Source: Bathynomus jamesi
Lineage: Eukaryota > Arthropoda > Malacostraca > Isopoda > Cirolanidae
DNA: 64,000 nucleotides
Assembly (NCBI GenBank): GCA_023014485.1
Contig: JAJOZX010000877.1
Location: 651,001-715,000, forward strand
Direction: 5' to 3'
The notes beneath the pieces were generated by a model, which did not search any database, had not been told where the DNA came from, and saw nothing but the letters and a program-made list of their open reading frames with translations. The position numbers and the translations under genes are program-made. This document shows, piece by piece, positions 32,631-43,250 of the stretch. Each line of letters begins with the position of its first letter. Position 1 is the first letter of the stretch.

Positions 32631-35600
32631 GTTTCCTATAGGTGTTACGGCATACCTTCGTGCCCCTAAGTTCCTTCACACACCCAAGTTTCTGTGCCCG
32701 AAAATTGTGCGTCCCCAAAGTCAGATGGGGTAGCTGGTCACCCTCATCTTCCAAGCGCAATGGTTCCTTCAACGAGTCAAAGTTAACGACTCGACGGTTC
32801 GCATGGTTAAGCGTGATACCTTTAGCCTTCACGATATACTTCGTATCATCCCCTACCCTCACCCGTACCCCATAGGTTTTTGGCCCTGCTGACACAAACG
32901 AGTCTGCGTATGCACCATCACCATACCCATCCTTAATCTCGTCAGTTAGCTCTCCGAGGAACTCCCCAATAGCGGGCATGTATTCACCTTCCTCGTTGTG
33001 AATATCACGCTATCTGTATCAGCGTACAACACCCTCCATCCAAGAGAGTGCAATAGGCCTCAAAGTTTGATGCGGGCGTAGGCCGTTGTGAAACTGGCTA
33101 CAGGTATGTTGGTAACCCGTGAGGTATCTGTGGCCACCTCGGTGATGTTGTACTTTATTATGCAAGTATTACCTACATTCACGATCTCCATAACCTCTTT
33201 ATTGGGAGCATTGGCATAATCCCAGACTTCACTATAACTTTTTGACAAATGGACGTTCCCTTTACCAGTATTATGTGCAAACTTTTCCCAAAGACTGTTT
33301 AGACAACTTTGCACTTAAGCGCTTGCCAGGATTCTTAACAATTTGGGATCGGTCAAGCTGTATACCTTCATGGGCACGGTAACGCTGAATAAAAACCGTT
33401 TTTTCATCTTCGGTATCAACCCCTCGCGGATATCCTAACGCCTCAACCTTATCCTTCAAAAAAGCGTTTATATATGGTGTGAAAAGGTTGGGTAGCTTCT
33501 GAAACCTCTATACCTCATGTATCTTTTATTCTATACCCATGGCCAACGGCTAGGTCTAGCTCAGGGTTTGTATATACACACCTCTGATCTTACGCTGGTG
33601 GGTTTTATGGTCACAATCACCGTTGTTCTCTTCTGCGCACTTCAGCAACAGGGGAAACATGAGCTTGTGACCTATAACGACAGGTAAGATCGGCATCCAT
33701 AAATCGCAAGGGGGGAGCACGTCTACGAAAGAGAGTCCAAAATAGCGCTCATTCAAGCTAGATGAAAACTCCTCGATGGTTACTATGGTGGGACCCACCA
33801 TTTTCTTCAGGTGCACCTACGGGATACGGATTGTTCTTCATCACGTAGGGGTATAAAGAGCAGAAGTCCTAGTAGTGGAGTTTCACGCCCTCCGTAGGCG
33901 GAAAGTGTAGCTTGAATGGGTTTGTGCGCCCTCCAAACAAGCTGTCACCGCATTTGAGGGAGTTCAACACCCTTGAACGTTTGATGGTCCTTATTTCTTC
34001 ACGGTACTGTCTATCTGTTTCCATCCGTGCATCATAATCATGCTCCCACAAGACTTTGTGAGTGAACTGGGAGCCTTTAAGTTGATCAAGGGTGCGGGTC
34101 CATGCGAGGCTCTCGGAGGAGGATCTTCCATAAAGGTCCCCTGTGAAGGCATATTCAGTGCGCGGGCCGTTAAAGGAATACACAGTCTTCTCACCAGTGG
34201 CTGGATCCTCACTTAGGCCATCAACCCAAAAAACATGACCATTAACCTTAATGGGTACTTCACCCGTGTTGCGGGCATGCTTTATGTATACCCCGGTCCG
34301 CTGCTGTAGGTGTATGAGCCAGTAAATAGCCTTGTGCCCATAACTGCGGGGGTTGTTTCTGTGAATAATTGCTAAGATGTCTTTAGGCATGAAGTTATTC
34401 TTGAACACTGTAAAATTTAATGAGGCGATCGTGGTCGCGACTTGCAGCGGATCGCATTTGAAACGGGTTATGTACATCCTTCTAAAGGCTTGAAAGCATA
34501 CTCTAAGTACACGTACGTCATTCACGCAATAACGTTCACATTCATCGGCTATATTGTATGGATTAGCTTCATTAAAACTGTTGTAGTAGCGGTCAAAATC
34601 TTCACGCTCACTATCACTCATGTTGGTGTAGTTAAAGTAATGTTTGGGTGTAGTCCTACGTAATTCAAAGTTTCGTTAGTGAGGAATGTGTAAGGGAAAT
34701 ACCTTTTGAAACTTCAGCGGCTACGCCCATGACCTTGGCAGCTTTGCTAATTTACAAGGTGTGAACAGTAGGGTGTCTTTAAACTGTACATTACCTCTTA
34801 TCTGCATCTGTATTAGTTTGTTGCCTCTTTTCAAGGGATCACCTGTAAATATCGCAGACGACTCGTGTTCAAGCAGTTCCTTATAAAGGAACTATGTGTC
34901 AAACTTAGCCTGTTATGGGCAAGAATATACAGTAATTTTTTTGAACTTGTCCGCTAATTTTACAATATAGGACACAAAGAGCTTCACAGGGCTGTCGTAT
35001 GCATTCGTTTTAAATCCGTTTGTCCGTTTTCCACATTTGTGACACTCATCACACTCGAGCTCCATGCACTCATCACAGATAGTCTGACTTACTAGTAAAT
35101 GTGGAATAACCTCTTTGGTTTCAGCGTTCGTGCGAGTTTCTATATTGTAGTACACGGTTATACAAGGGCTATTTTTAGGTTTAGCATCTTTCATATAACA
35201 TACATGCTTCACTCCATCCGCCTTATATTTTTCATGACATGTAGAACGGTGAATTTCATCGCATTTATGTTTGAAATTCCCCCAATTATCCATCATGTGA
35301 AACATACCACACTTACAAATCCTCATTTTCCTGCAAGTGCCATTTGATTTATGGAACTCAAAGCATTTATTATTGAAAAATGTACGTCTACACACATTAC
35401 ATTCCCTCTTCTCGAATTCAACTACCTGACTTTCACATTTGGGGCCTTTACACTGCTCACATACCATGTAGCAATCCTTACAATGTTTCACCATATCATC
35501 AGCAAACTAAAGGCAACCTTTACACAAATCATGATGGCTTCCATGTTTTCGACTTTTATCATAACTGGCGTAGCGATCCCTTATGTTACGGATGGGGAGA

Positions 35601-36342
35601 TACGATGTTCCTGACAATCCTAAAATAAGTAGAGTTCTTGTACGATCTCTCACTTACGTTTAAATGCTTTCTGTAAATAACCGGAGAATCGAAATTAAGA
35701 GTATAAGGTGTGGCACTATGACCAGCAACCCGGAATACTCTGTCAATATCTACCATAAAGTTGTCCATATTGAAGGATGTACCACTTTGAAAGGCTTGCA
35801 TTATACGCCCCAAGATATAGTCTATATCTACAGCAGCCAAACGTCTGAACGGTATTACCACCCAAAATTCGTCACCCTCATCTGACCAGAACCTGAAACC
35901 CAACCTCGTCCGGACTTCACGTTCGTCGCGGTTCTGAAGGGCAAACTACACAATACGTTCAACTACGCGCCGCAGTCAGTTGGTATACAGGGACCCAGGG
36001 CCAACCCTGACCAGGTACTGATTTCTAGTCAGGGCAGGGGTGGGGGTAGCGGTGCGCACCAACTCGAATGTTATACAATCCTCCACAGTATGAGAAGCTG
36101 ATGTGGAGGAAGTACCAGGATCTGAAGAATGGGGCATATTTGAGGAAGGTACTATTGTGGGGGTTTTGTCGTAAGACGTTGAGGGTTGGGGATCTAACAA
36201 CCGGAGCAATCATGGCACGCTTTATACCTGATGTGGAGGGTTCTTCATCATGCTTCCGCCTTGAACTGTCGCATGCTACAGTTGTCGCTGGTGAGGGCTC
36301 GTCGGCGGGGAAGGGTTCTGGAACTACATCGTCGTCATTCAC
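32572..36342 (-). pseudogene. polB: Protein-primed family B DNA polymerase of Polinton B, disrupted
   Basis: About 1,250 codons from ATG 36342 (MNDDDVVPEP) to a stop at 32572. In order: a low-complexity acidic N-terminus; RLAAVDIDYILGRIMQAFQS (near 35820); a cysteine-rich zinc-binding part with repeated CxxC (34913-35494); exonuclease start YYNIETRTN, where the usual Asp before IET is Asn; YFPYTFL-type block; CERYCVNDVRVL (about 34530); FVDVLPPCDLWMPILP (33730); NPGKRLSAKLS (33320), the template-binding region; and YADTDSVIF (about 33010), the catalytic block, intact here. The C-terminal IGEFLGELTDEI and KAKGITLNHANRR follow. At least eight frame changes inactivate it. Confidence 0.88.
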
Positions 36343-36436
36343 GGTTCTGTAGAATAAGAAAACAAAATATAAGGAACAGCACTCAAAATTTTTAATATTT
36401 TGTTAATGACCCACTTAGGGGTGTGACGTGTTGAAG

Positions 36437-37067
36437 ATGGAATCCGTAGAAAAATTCAGGTTCACAAGCCCCTCCACACGTATTATATCTGGCCCTACAT
36501 GATGTGGAAAAACTCTATTTATGCTTAAAATCATTAATTAAAGATAAGGAGATGTTCTCAAAATTTGTGCATAAAGCAATATGGTGCTATTCGACGTATC
36601 AGTTAGTGTTCAACGAGTACCAAGATGAAATTTTGTTCGACAAGGTGGTCTATGACGTTAATTCGTTAAAAGGTAATGAGCATACAGTTATTGTAATTGA
36701 CGATCTCATGTTGGAAATGGATAGGACGTTTACCGAGACATTTACAGTGTTCTCCCACCATCTTAACATAAGCGTATTCTTCATCAACCAGAATCTGTTT
36801 TTCAAAAGTAGATACATGCGGGATGTGTCGCTAAATACACAATATCTAGTCTTATTCGCACAACGTAGAGATGCGTCATAAATTGAGGTATTAGCCAATC
36901 AAATGTTCCCGAATGAGCGTAAGGAGATTTTGGAGGTTTATAAAAAGGCCACAAATCAGCGTTAAGGATGTTTGCTTTGTGACCTTCACCCGCGAAACAC
37001 GTTTAGGGTGCTTCTAAGAACGAATATATTCCCAAGCGAACCTGAAACGGTGTATATTGCAGAATGA
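36437..37067 (+). pseudogene. FtsK/HerA (A32-like) packaging ATPase (Polinton B)
   Basis: Starts ATG 36437 (MESVEKFRF), divergent from polB with about 95 bases between the two starts, which must hold both promoters. The P-loop GPT-CGKT carries a TGA stop at 36500-36502 in place of the usual glycine codon. A frame change follows near 36535. Walker B is HTVIVIDDLM (near 36690), with the sensor-like VFFINQNLF at about 36775. C-terminal blocks QMFPNERKEILEVYKKAT and LLCDLHPRNTFR run to TGA 37065-37067. The stop overlaps the start of the next gene (ATGA). Confidence 0.82.
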
Positions 37068-37384
37068 CAAATAGGCTGAAGATATATCGTGAATTTATAA
37101 AAATCTATCAATTGCCCGGGGCACTGCAACAGATGTTTGTTAAAAATGTCGACTCTGACTTTTTAAAATGCATCTGTGAAATCTCTCCTAATGTTATAAA
37201 ATGTAATGTGCCAATGAAACCCTCTCAGAAGGCTCGCTTACGTCGTTACAAGAACATAATACGAGCGCTCGCTCATAAAAGTCAAACTGTGGGTAAAAAA
37301 AAGCGAATTATTGTACAAAGAGGAGGATCATTCCTACCCATCTTATTTTCAGTTTTGGTTCCTTTACTGACTAGATTAATGTAA
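37064..37384 (+). CDS. pX-like small basic/hydrophobic Polinton protein
   Basis: An intact 106-codon frame. It begins MTNRLKIYREFIKIYQ, has a middle SPNVIKCNVPMKPSQKARLR, then a basic run KKKRIIVQRGGSF directly followed by a hydrophobic C-terminus LPILFSVLVPLLTRLM. Small proteins of this layout accompany the ATPase in adintovirus-like elements and have been likened to adenovirus core protein pX; I infer a virion or membrane-active role, but no enzyme motif exists. Start and stop overlap the neighbours (ATGA at 37064, TAATG at 37382). Confidence 0.65.
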   Translation: MTNRLKIYREFIKIYQLPGALQQMFVKNVDSDFLKCICEISPNVIKCNVPMKPSQKARLRRYKNIIRALAHKSQTVGKKKRIIVQRGGSFLPILFSVLVPLLTRLM

Positions 37385-38130
37385 TGAAGACGGTGGTTGT
37401 GATTCAGCACGAGGTGTATGCTTCATTGCAAAGTTCAAAGACTCCAGACACGGCTCTAGAGCCCGGTAAAAGTAAGCTTAAAAGAATGGAAAGCGAGTTG
37501 GTAGCCCTATTAAAGAGTGAAAAGTTACCTGATGAGAAAAGGATTTTGTACCAAGAGGCTTTGCAGAAATTTCTTCATGAGTACGAAGATTATAAGAATC
37601 CTACAGAGCTCCCCGTGGTTATTAGGCACAGCGCGAGTAGTGCTGAGCATGGCGACACAGGACCTGGCCCCGACGTTAGAGATGACTAACCAATGAACAA
37701 CGGAACACAACACATCGAACATGTGCTAAAAAACAGCCTCCCACATAGGTTGAGGAATAAAGGCTTAAGTCTTTATAATCTATTGAGTTAGGACCCCATC
37801 ATACAGTGGGCCGATACAGGCGAGGTCATTGTTGAAGGAACAAGGGTACAAGGATCTAATATCGTTGATATTGTTCATGAGATGGAGAGAAAGTGGGACA
37901 GACCCTCACCAACAGAATGGAAGCATATTAAAGCAAAACTACAACAAATAAATGTCCCCAAAACATTGATAGGTAATCTGAATAGGTTAAAAAACCTGGA
38001 TCAAGTCTCGCATGTGTCACAACTGTATACGCCATCGCCCCCAGCAGCAGCCTCTCTGAAGAGGAGAAAGAAGAGAACAAACGGCCAACCTTGTCCACGT
38101 GTCTCTAAAATACGCAAATGGCTAACATAA
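37384..38130 (+). pseudogene. Conserved Polinton protein with GSNIVDIV motif (copy B)
   Basis: About 248 codons from ATG 37384, interrupted by in-frame stops at about 37687 and 37790. The N-terminal part is K/E-rich and likely helical (KLKRMESELVALLKSEKLPD). Then comes NKGLSLYNLLS, then TGEVIVEGTRVQGSNIVDIV, then WKHIKAKLQQINVPKTLIGN, and a basic tail SLKRRKKR. The same protein type recurs in metazoan Polintons without assigned function. Its 3' end contains the integrase ATG at 38119, and a Tc1 element begins at its last base. Confidence 0.65.
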
Positions 38131-39092
38131 GCACACCGGACAAAAAATTAGTCACCCCTCTCAGAATGTACCTAATAACGTGTGACGGCGCCTCTGGCCT
38201 TGATAACCGCACGAATCCGGCGAGACAGAGACTCTACGAGGTTGTGCATGTACTGAACATCGATTTGCTGCCACTCGTTCATCAGCCGGTCCCGAAGTTC
38301 CGCCAGAGTCCGTGGGTGTCTATTCCTGCGCTTCACTTTCTGTTTCCAGCCTGAACAACACCTTCGACGCATTCAGGATTAAAGGCTTCATTGGACCTGC
38401 GATGTACTCGTCGCCTCCCATCATTGGAGAACAAACAAAAACGGGACTCATCGGACCAAATTACACGTTTCCAATCTGCCGCAGTCCGGTTTTGTGCCTC
38501 TGAGCCCATTTATAACGTGCCAATTTGTGACTTGCTGTTAACAGCGGCCTCCTCCGTGGTACCCTGCTCCAGATGTCCGTCGCATGCAGTTCTCGTCGCA
38601 ATGTCCGTTCGGAAATTGGTCGCTGGAGAACCTCATTGGTTTCTTGGAGCAATTGTTCTCTGGTTTGAAAACGATTTGCAGTTACTAGACGAGAAACATG
38701 GCGGCGGCCCCTATTGTCGAGAATTGTTTTCCGGCCACAGTTACGCCGTCGATTGTCAGTTGATTGCGAACTACACCACTCTTTGTAAACTCGCTGGACA
38801 GTACGCGTTGACACACCAACAAATTGGGCTACTTCAGACATTTTGTGTCCGTGGGCTCTGCCAAACACGATGGCTCCTTTTTGCCACTGAGTAACGTCTG
38901 CCTCACGACCCATTTTGCAGACTATATCCAACACACACTTTGTTCTTCACCACCTCACGAAACAGATCTGATCCTGTGTGCTACGTCACCGCTACTTGTC
39001 ACTTACCAATGCTACATCAGCGCCCTCTGTGTGAACTTGAACTTCCGACTATCGGTGCTATTAGGGGTGACTAATTTTTTGTCCGGTGTGCT
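38130..39092 (-). mobile_element. Tc1-like transposon, 963 bp, internally deleted
   Basis: Inverted ends AGCACACCGGACAAAAAATT flanked by TA (38128-38129 and 39093-39094). Copy A has the empty site at about 15388. It encodes a truncated Tc1 transposase on the minus strand. Confidence 0.95.
38172..38913 (-). pseudogene. Tc1-type transposase, internally deleted
   Basis: From ATG 38913 (MGREADVTQWQKG): the paired helix-turn-helix DNA-binding part (MSEVAQFVGVSTRTVQRVYK, then NRFQTREQLLQETNE and RTLRRELH) runs to about 38461. After a frame change, the first catalytic region VIWSDESRF appears at about 38450. The middle of the DDE domain is missing: after FNPECVEGVVQAG the sequence jumps to NRHPRTLAELRDRLMNEWQQ, the C-terminal part. 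The second Asp and the Glu regions are therefore deleted. Related to Tc1 elements of invertebrates and fish by the WSDESRF and MHNLVESLSRRI blocks. Confidence 0.85.
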
Positions 39093-40158
39093 TAAGTAAA
39101 CGCTATTATGACATTTCTAACCTATGACATTTCTCCTATGGTGGCGTTAATAGACTGTACTGAGGTGTTTAAGGTGTAAGGAAAAAAGAAGTTGAGCGGT
39201 TTTTGCGGGAACAGGATGCTTATACACTTCATAAACCGGTGAGAAAAATGTTTGAAACGGCCAAGACAACAGCGGATTCGATTGATTCTATTTGGCAAGC
39301 GGATTTAACAGACATGCAAAGATATTCAGTGTATAATGAAGGATACCGCTACATCCTATTCATAATAGATGCATTCTCTAGATATATGTGGCTAATTCCA
39401 TTGAAAACTAAATCGCCTGAAACAGTTGCTAAAGCGACCAAAACGTTGATGTTAAAAGAAGAAAGGGTTCCTGGCTATTTCTGTACAGATATGGGTAAGA
39501 ATTTATAGGTCACGCTTTTCAGAACATGCTGACAGAGTTTAATATCAGTTACTGCACTAGCAGTTCTATACATAAGGCCTCTTTAGCTGAAAGAGTTCAA
39601 CGTACCATAAAGGAGCGCATGCATCGCTATTTTACACATAAAAACACATACGGATACATAAACGTTCTCGAGTCATTGGCTTCATCATACAACCGCTCAC
39701 ACCACACCACCGTACGATTGGCACAACGCCTAACGAAGTTTTAGAAAGAGGTGCGTTGCCAGAGGTGAGAAGAGATGGAGCACCGCAACCATACTCCACA
39801 CATTTCAAAATCAGTGATTATGTAAGGCTATCACGTTCGGGAAATAAATTCGCGAAGGGATTTGAGCAAGGATGGACACGTGAGATTTTTAAAGTTCGTG
39901 CTATGAGACCTAAAGGTGAGATAATAATGTATTACTTGAAGATTTGAATAGAGAAGAGATCGCTGGAGGCTTTTACCGCGAGGAGTTGAAGTAAGTGACA
40001 TTTAATTTAGGAAAAAGTGTGTTTAAAATTGAAAAAATTTTAGGCAGCACAGGTTCAGGAAAGAGAAAATTGTACCTGGTGAAATGGCTGGGTTACCCAG
40101 AAAGCTTCAACACCTATATAAAAGCTGCTGCAATAATGAAGCTTAATTAGTATGCAAC

Positions 40159-40992
40159 ATGGCGCCTAGCCACTTCTATGTCACACTCCTGTCCTCCTCT
40201 TCTCTGTCTGTGCATCCTAACAACACCCTCGCCAACTTTGTGACTGAACTCCACGGACCCATTGAATTGGAGCGTGATTCGTATGAGGTGGGTTTATGTG
40301 AACTCCAGTAAGTCTCCAAATTTTTACCTCTTGAAAATGAACAAATCATATTTCTGATCTTTAGAAGAATCGATGAGTGCGGAAAATTAGGCATAACCTT
40401 AGACAATACTATGCGATCAGTCCTGTTCGGTGAGGAACGGTACTATAGCACAAATGTATCGCTAGGAATCGGGCATTATGATACAACCATGGACATTGTG
40501 ACGGGGTTAAACAAGAGCCTTGAAAAGTCGTACCTGACAAACGATTTACATTTTGAAGTCGTAAATATATACACGCCTGCATGCACACTGAAGTTAAAGT
40601 CAACGCTTAGTACAATTATTAAAGATAAAGAGCTGTTCACAATTGAGGCTGAGGGCCGATATAGCGCAGCTCTCCAAAGAGATACCTTTCACGAGGCACA
40701 GCATGACTTGTCCAGCTTAATGTATCAATTGAAGACAGAGAAATTGGGTGAAAGCTCTCCGCCCCCAGACATGTGCTATATTTACAGCAATATCGTAGAG
40801 CACCAATTTGTTGGGAACACCCAGGCGCGCCTGCTGCGCATTGCACACATCCCCAACCATAGAGGGAAAAGTTCGAACATTACATATGACAATTCCCATT
40901 ATGTGAATGTTGCGACTAATCTATTAACCAACACCTCGATATATATAAGAACGATTGAGGAAAAAATTTCCCATTCGGTGATGGGAGCTTAA
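40159..40992 (+). pseudogene. Penton-like minor capsid protein (Polinton B)
   Basis: About 277 codons from ATG 40159: MAPSHFYVTLLSSSS, NTLANFVTELHGPIEL and SYEVGLCELQ. A TAA at about 40310 follows directly, after which the frame stays open to 40992 (GHYDTTMDIVTGLNKSLE, CYIYSNIVEHQFVGNTQARL, AHIPNHRG). It is thus broken by a single stop. It begins nine bases after the integrase stop, as in copy A. Predicted minor capsid (vertex) protein from the N-terminal signature and gene order. Confidence 0.82.
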
Positions 40993-41018
40993 CAGTGAAA
41001 CCACTTTCGCCATTTATA

Positions 41019-41351
41019 ATGACTCGAAGGCCATTCACAGCCTACCGAGGAGTGAGATACCAGCGTGGGAGTGGACTTGGATCCATTTTTTCATCCATAC
41101 TACGCACCGCTGTCCCACTGTTGAAGAGGGGTGCCAGGTACCTAGGGCGGAAGGCGTTACAAACAGGTTTTAACGCGGCAGAAGACATAATAGGCGGAAC
41201 TAAGCCTAAAGAAGCTCTAAAAAAACATTTAAAACGTACACGAGACGAAATCATCAAAGATGCAAAGAGAAAAATGCGTAGTGGCAGAAAGAAGACATCT
41301 GCCAGGAAGAAGGGGTTACCATCACGTGGCGCTGAACGTAAAAGGAAATAA
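41019..41351 (+). CDS. pVI-like minor virion protein (Polinton B), shortened C-terminus
   Basis: I chose ATG 41019 (MTRRPFTAYRGVRYQRGSG) because it matches the copy A start; an in-frame upstream ATG at 40995 is also possible. Amphipathic segment LGSIFSSILRTAVPLLKRG, then GFNAAEDIIGGTKPKEALKK, then a basic tail ending at TAA 41351. Copy A continues about 16 residues further, so this TAA is probably a truncating mutation that spares the main domains. By position and composition it corresponds to the membrane-active pVI-like protein of Polinton/adintovirus particles. Confidence 0.7.
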   Translation: MTRRPFTAYRGVRYQRGSGLGSIFSSILRTAVPLLKRGARYLGRKALQTGFNAAEDIIGGTKPKEALKKHLKRTRDEIIKDAKRKMRSGRKKTSARKKGLPSRGAERKRK

Positions 41352-41448
41352 AAAAAGAAGTGCTTTAAGCGTATGAAACCTATGGCTGATCACGAATCAT
41401 TGGCTGACTAATACTTGTCGAGGGAGGTGGCACTATTTCTGACTCGTC

Positions 41449-42747
41449 ATGGCGCGTTTCATCCATCCGTGTAGTTCACAATGTTGTAAATCGGAACTGT
41501 CCCTCTTTGATATGCCCCCACTCAGGTCTTTATTGAGCATAGCGACTTTATTACAATTAACCCACTAAACACAATTAGTTCACCCAGTGCCCCTATAGAA
41601 TTCGTGATACCCAGCTCAGGCCCTTACTTTTTTGACCCGAGCTGCAGCACATGTACGCTAAACTGCGTATAGCCCATTCTGATGAAACGGACTGCGATGA
41701 TAGTTACTCTGCCTACCTTGAAACCAACTTTTTACACTCCATATTTAGCAAGTCTGAGGTGTATTTAAACCAGGTTAACATCTCCGCAGGAACGGGGTAC
41801 TACCACCTACGAGCCTATCTGGAAAATGTCCTCAACTTTTCAAAAGAAGCGAAGGACACCTTTTTAACCGCCGAGGGATATTACCATACTAAAGATGAAA
41901 ATGGTATAAAGGATAAATTTAAAAATTCTAAAAAAAAGGATATACGAATGTTATGGACGTCTTCATACAGATTTCACATTCCAGGAGAAACTGCTTATGA
42001 ACAGGGTGGATATGAAGTTGAAGCTTACCCGCACGATTCCTGAGATCTGCATAAATCTGGGGTCTGATCAAGAAGAGTGCGCGAAACCCGTTGTGATTCA
42101 CATCATGGAGACGTATTTGCTTATACGCCGAGTGAAATTAAGTTCGCCAAAACAAATAGAAATTGAGAGACTTAATACACGCCACAGTAAAATACCCAAT
42201 TAACAGGGTACAGATGAAACTATACAAGGTGCCCGCCGGGTTGGCCTCGAAGCAAATAGGAAACGTGGCCCTTGGAGTCCTATCTAAAAGGATATTAATT
42301 GGAATGCAGGACCACGCCTCGACGAATGGAAAATATAAAAAGAGTGCCTTTAAATTCGAGAATTTCGGGCTTAAAAATATTACTCTATACGTAAATCGCA
42401 TCGCTTTGGGCGGGACCATGATTACGGTTTACTCATCAGACGCTGTGTTCCCGCTCTGCAGGAGAGCATATAGTAGTCTGGCTCATAATACAGGCGCCTG
42501 TGACGAACTTGGGTTTGGTGTAACGCAGAAAGAATTTGTCGAAGAATTTAACACTTATTCATTTGATATTACGCCTGACTTGTCTGCTGGCGCAAATACG
42601 CATTTAAGTCCACAGCAGAGTGGGAATATCTCAGTCAGGTTGGAAATTGCCAAGCCTATAGACGTGCCTATTAGTGTACTCGTGGACCTCGAATCACAGG
42701 CACTAATAGAAGTTGATCGTTTCAGGAACGTGGTCACAGACTTTTAA
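41449..42747 (+). pseudogene. Double-jelly-roll major capsid protein (Polinton B)
   Basis: About 433 codons from ATG 41449 (MARFIHPCSSQCCKSELSLFD) to TAA 42745-42747. Blocks in order: PSSGPYFFDPS, VYLNQVNISAGTGYYHLRAY with ENVLNFSKEAKDTFL, then FHIPGETAYEQG, LTRTIPEICINLGSDQE, YPINRVQMKLYKVPAG, FGLKNITLYVNRIALGG, VFPLCRRAYSS and QKEFVEEFNTYSFDITPDLS. The order and spacing fit the Polinton capsid protein with two jelly-roll domains. Frame changes near 41535, 42010 and 42170 interrupt it. It is followed after one base by the protease ATG at 42749. Confidence 0.85.
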
Positions 42748-42748
42748 A

Positions 42749-43240
42749 ATGGATGCGAATACACTTCAGAGAGTAATGAAAAGTGACCGTTTCACACGCT
42801 CCAAATTTATCGGTGTGTTTGCGAAGAATGAAATATTGAAGTTGTCAAGTACGAGATATTGGTATAGCCTTATCGTTAACACCGACATTGTGGTGGGTGA
42901 GTGGATTCATTGTTTTGCAATCTATTTTAAAAATAGGGAAAGAATGTACTATTTTGATTCACTCGGCTCTCAGCCATGGAATGATCCTGTTATAGTAAAA
43001 TTAATCGAGCAGATAGATACATGTACCAGAGATTGTATGGAACCCATACCGTTTTCAAGGATATTATAGCGAAACGTGCAACTTGTATTGCATTTCATTT
43101 CTCCTGCACATGTCACGTGGGATGGGATTTATAAATTTTTAAAAATTATTCGATATGTGCGACACAGAGATGAATGATAAAAGTGCATGCAGACAGATAA
43201 AAAAAGCTTCCCATATGTTAGCACCCGCTGTGTTGTGTAA
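42749..43240 (+). pseudogene. Adenain-like cysteine protease (Polinton B)
   Basis: Begins MDANTLQRVMKSDRFTRSKF. The block WIHCFAIYFKNRERMYYFDS (42903-42962) contains the catalytic His. A frameshift near 43015 displaces the C-terminal part, in which the catalytic Cys block is degraded (compare GMNCLSFLLHM in copy A). The reading ends TRCVV at 43240. The hAT-like insertion at 43251 starts ten bases later. Predicted capsid-maturation protease from family motifs and position. Confidence 0.75.
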
Positions 43241-43250
43241 AGGTGTATAT

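Larger units (their letters stand above)
38119..40150 (+). pseudogene. Retroviral-type integrase with C-terminal chromodomain (Polinton B)
   Basis: Starts ATG 38119 and is interrupted after four codons by a Tc1 element (38130-39092). The YGGVNRLY block resumes at about 39140. REQDAYTLHKPVRKMF precedes the core: Asp in QADLTDMQRYS (39298), Asp in FCTDMGKN (39485) and Glu in SLAERVQRTIKERM (39590), so the whole D,D,E triad is readable. An SH3-like segment (FKISDYVRLSRSGNKFAKGF) and a chromodomain (KLYLVKWLGYPESFNTYI, 40066-40119) end at TAG 40150. Stops at 39506 and elsewhere and a frame change near 39745 inactivate it. The chromodomain could direct insertion to methylated histones, by analogy. 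Confidence 0.88.
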
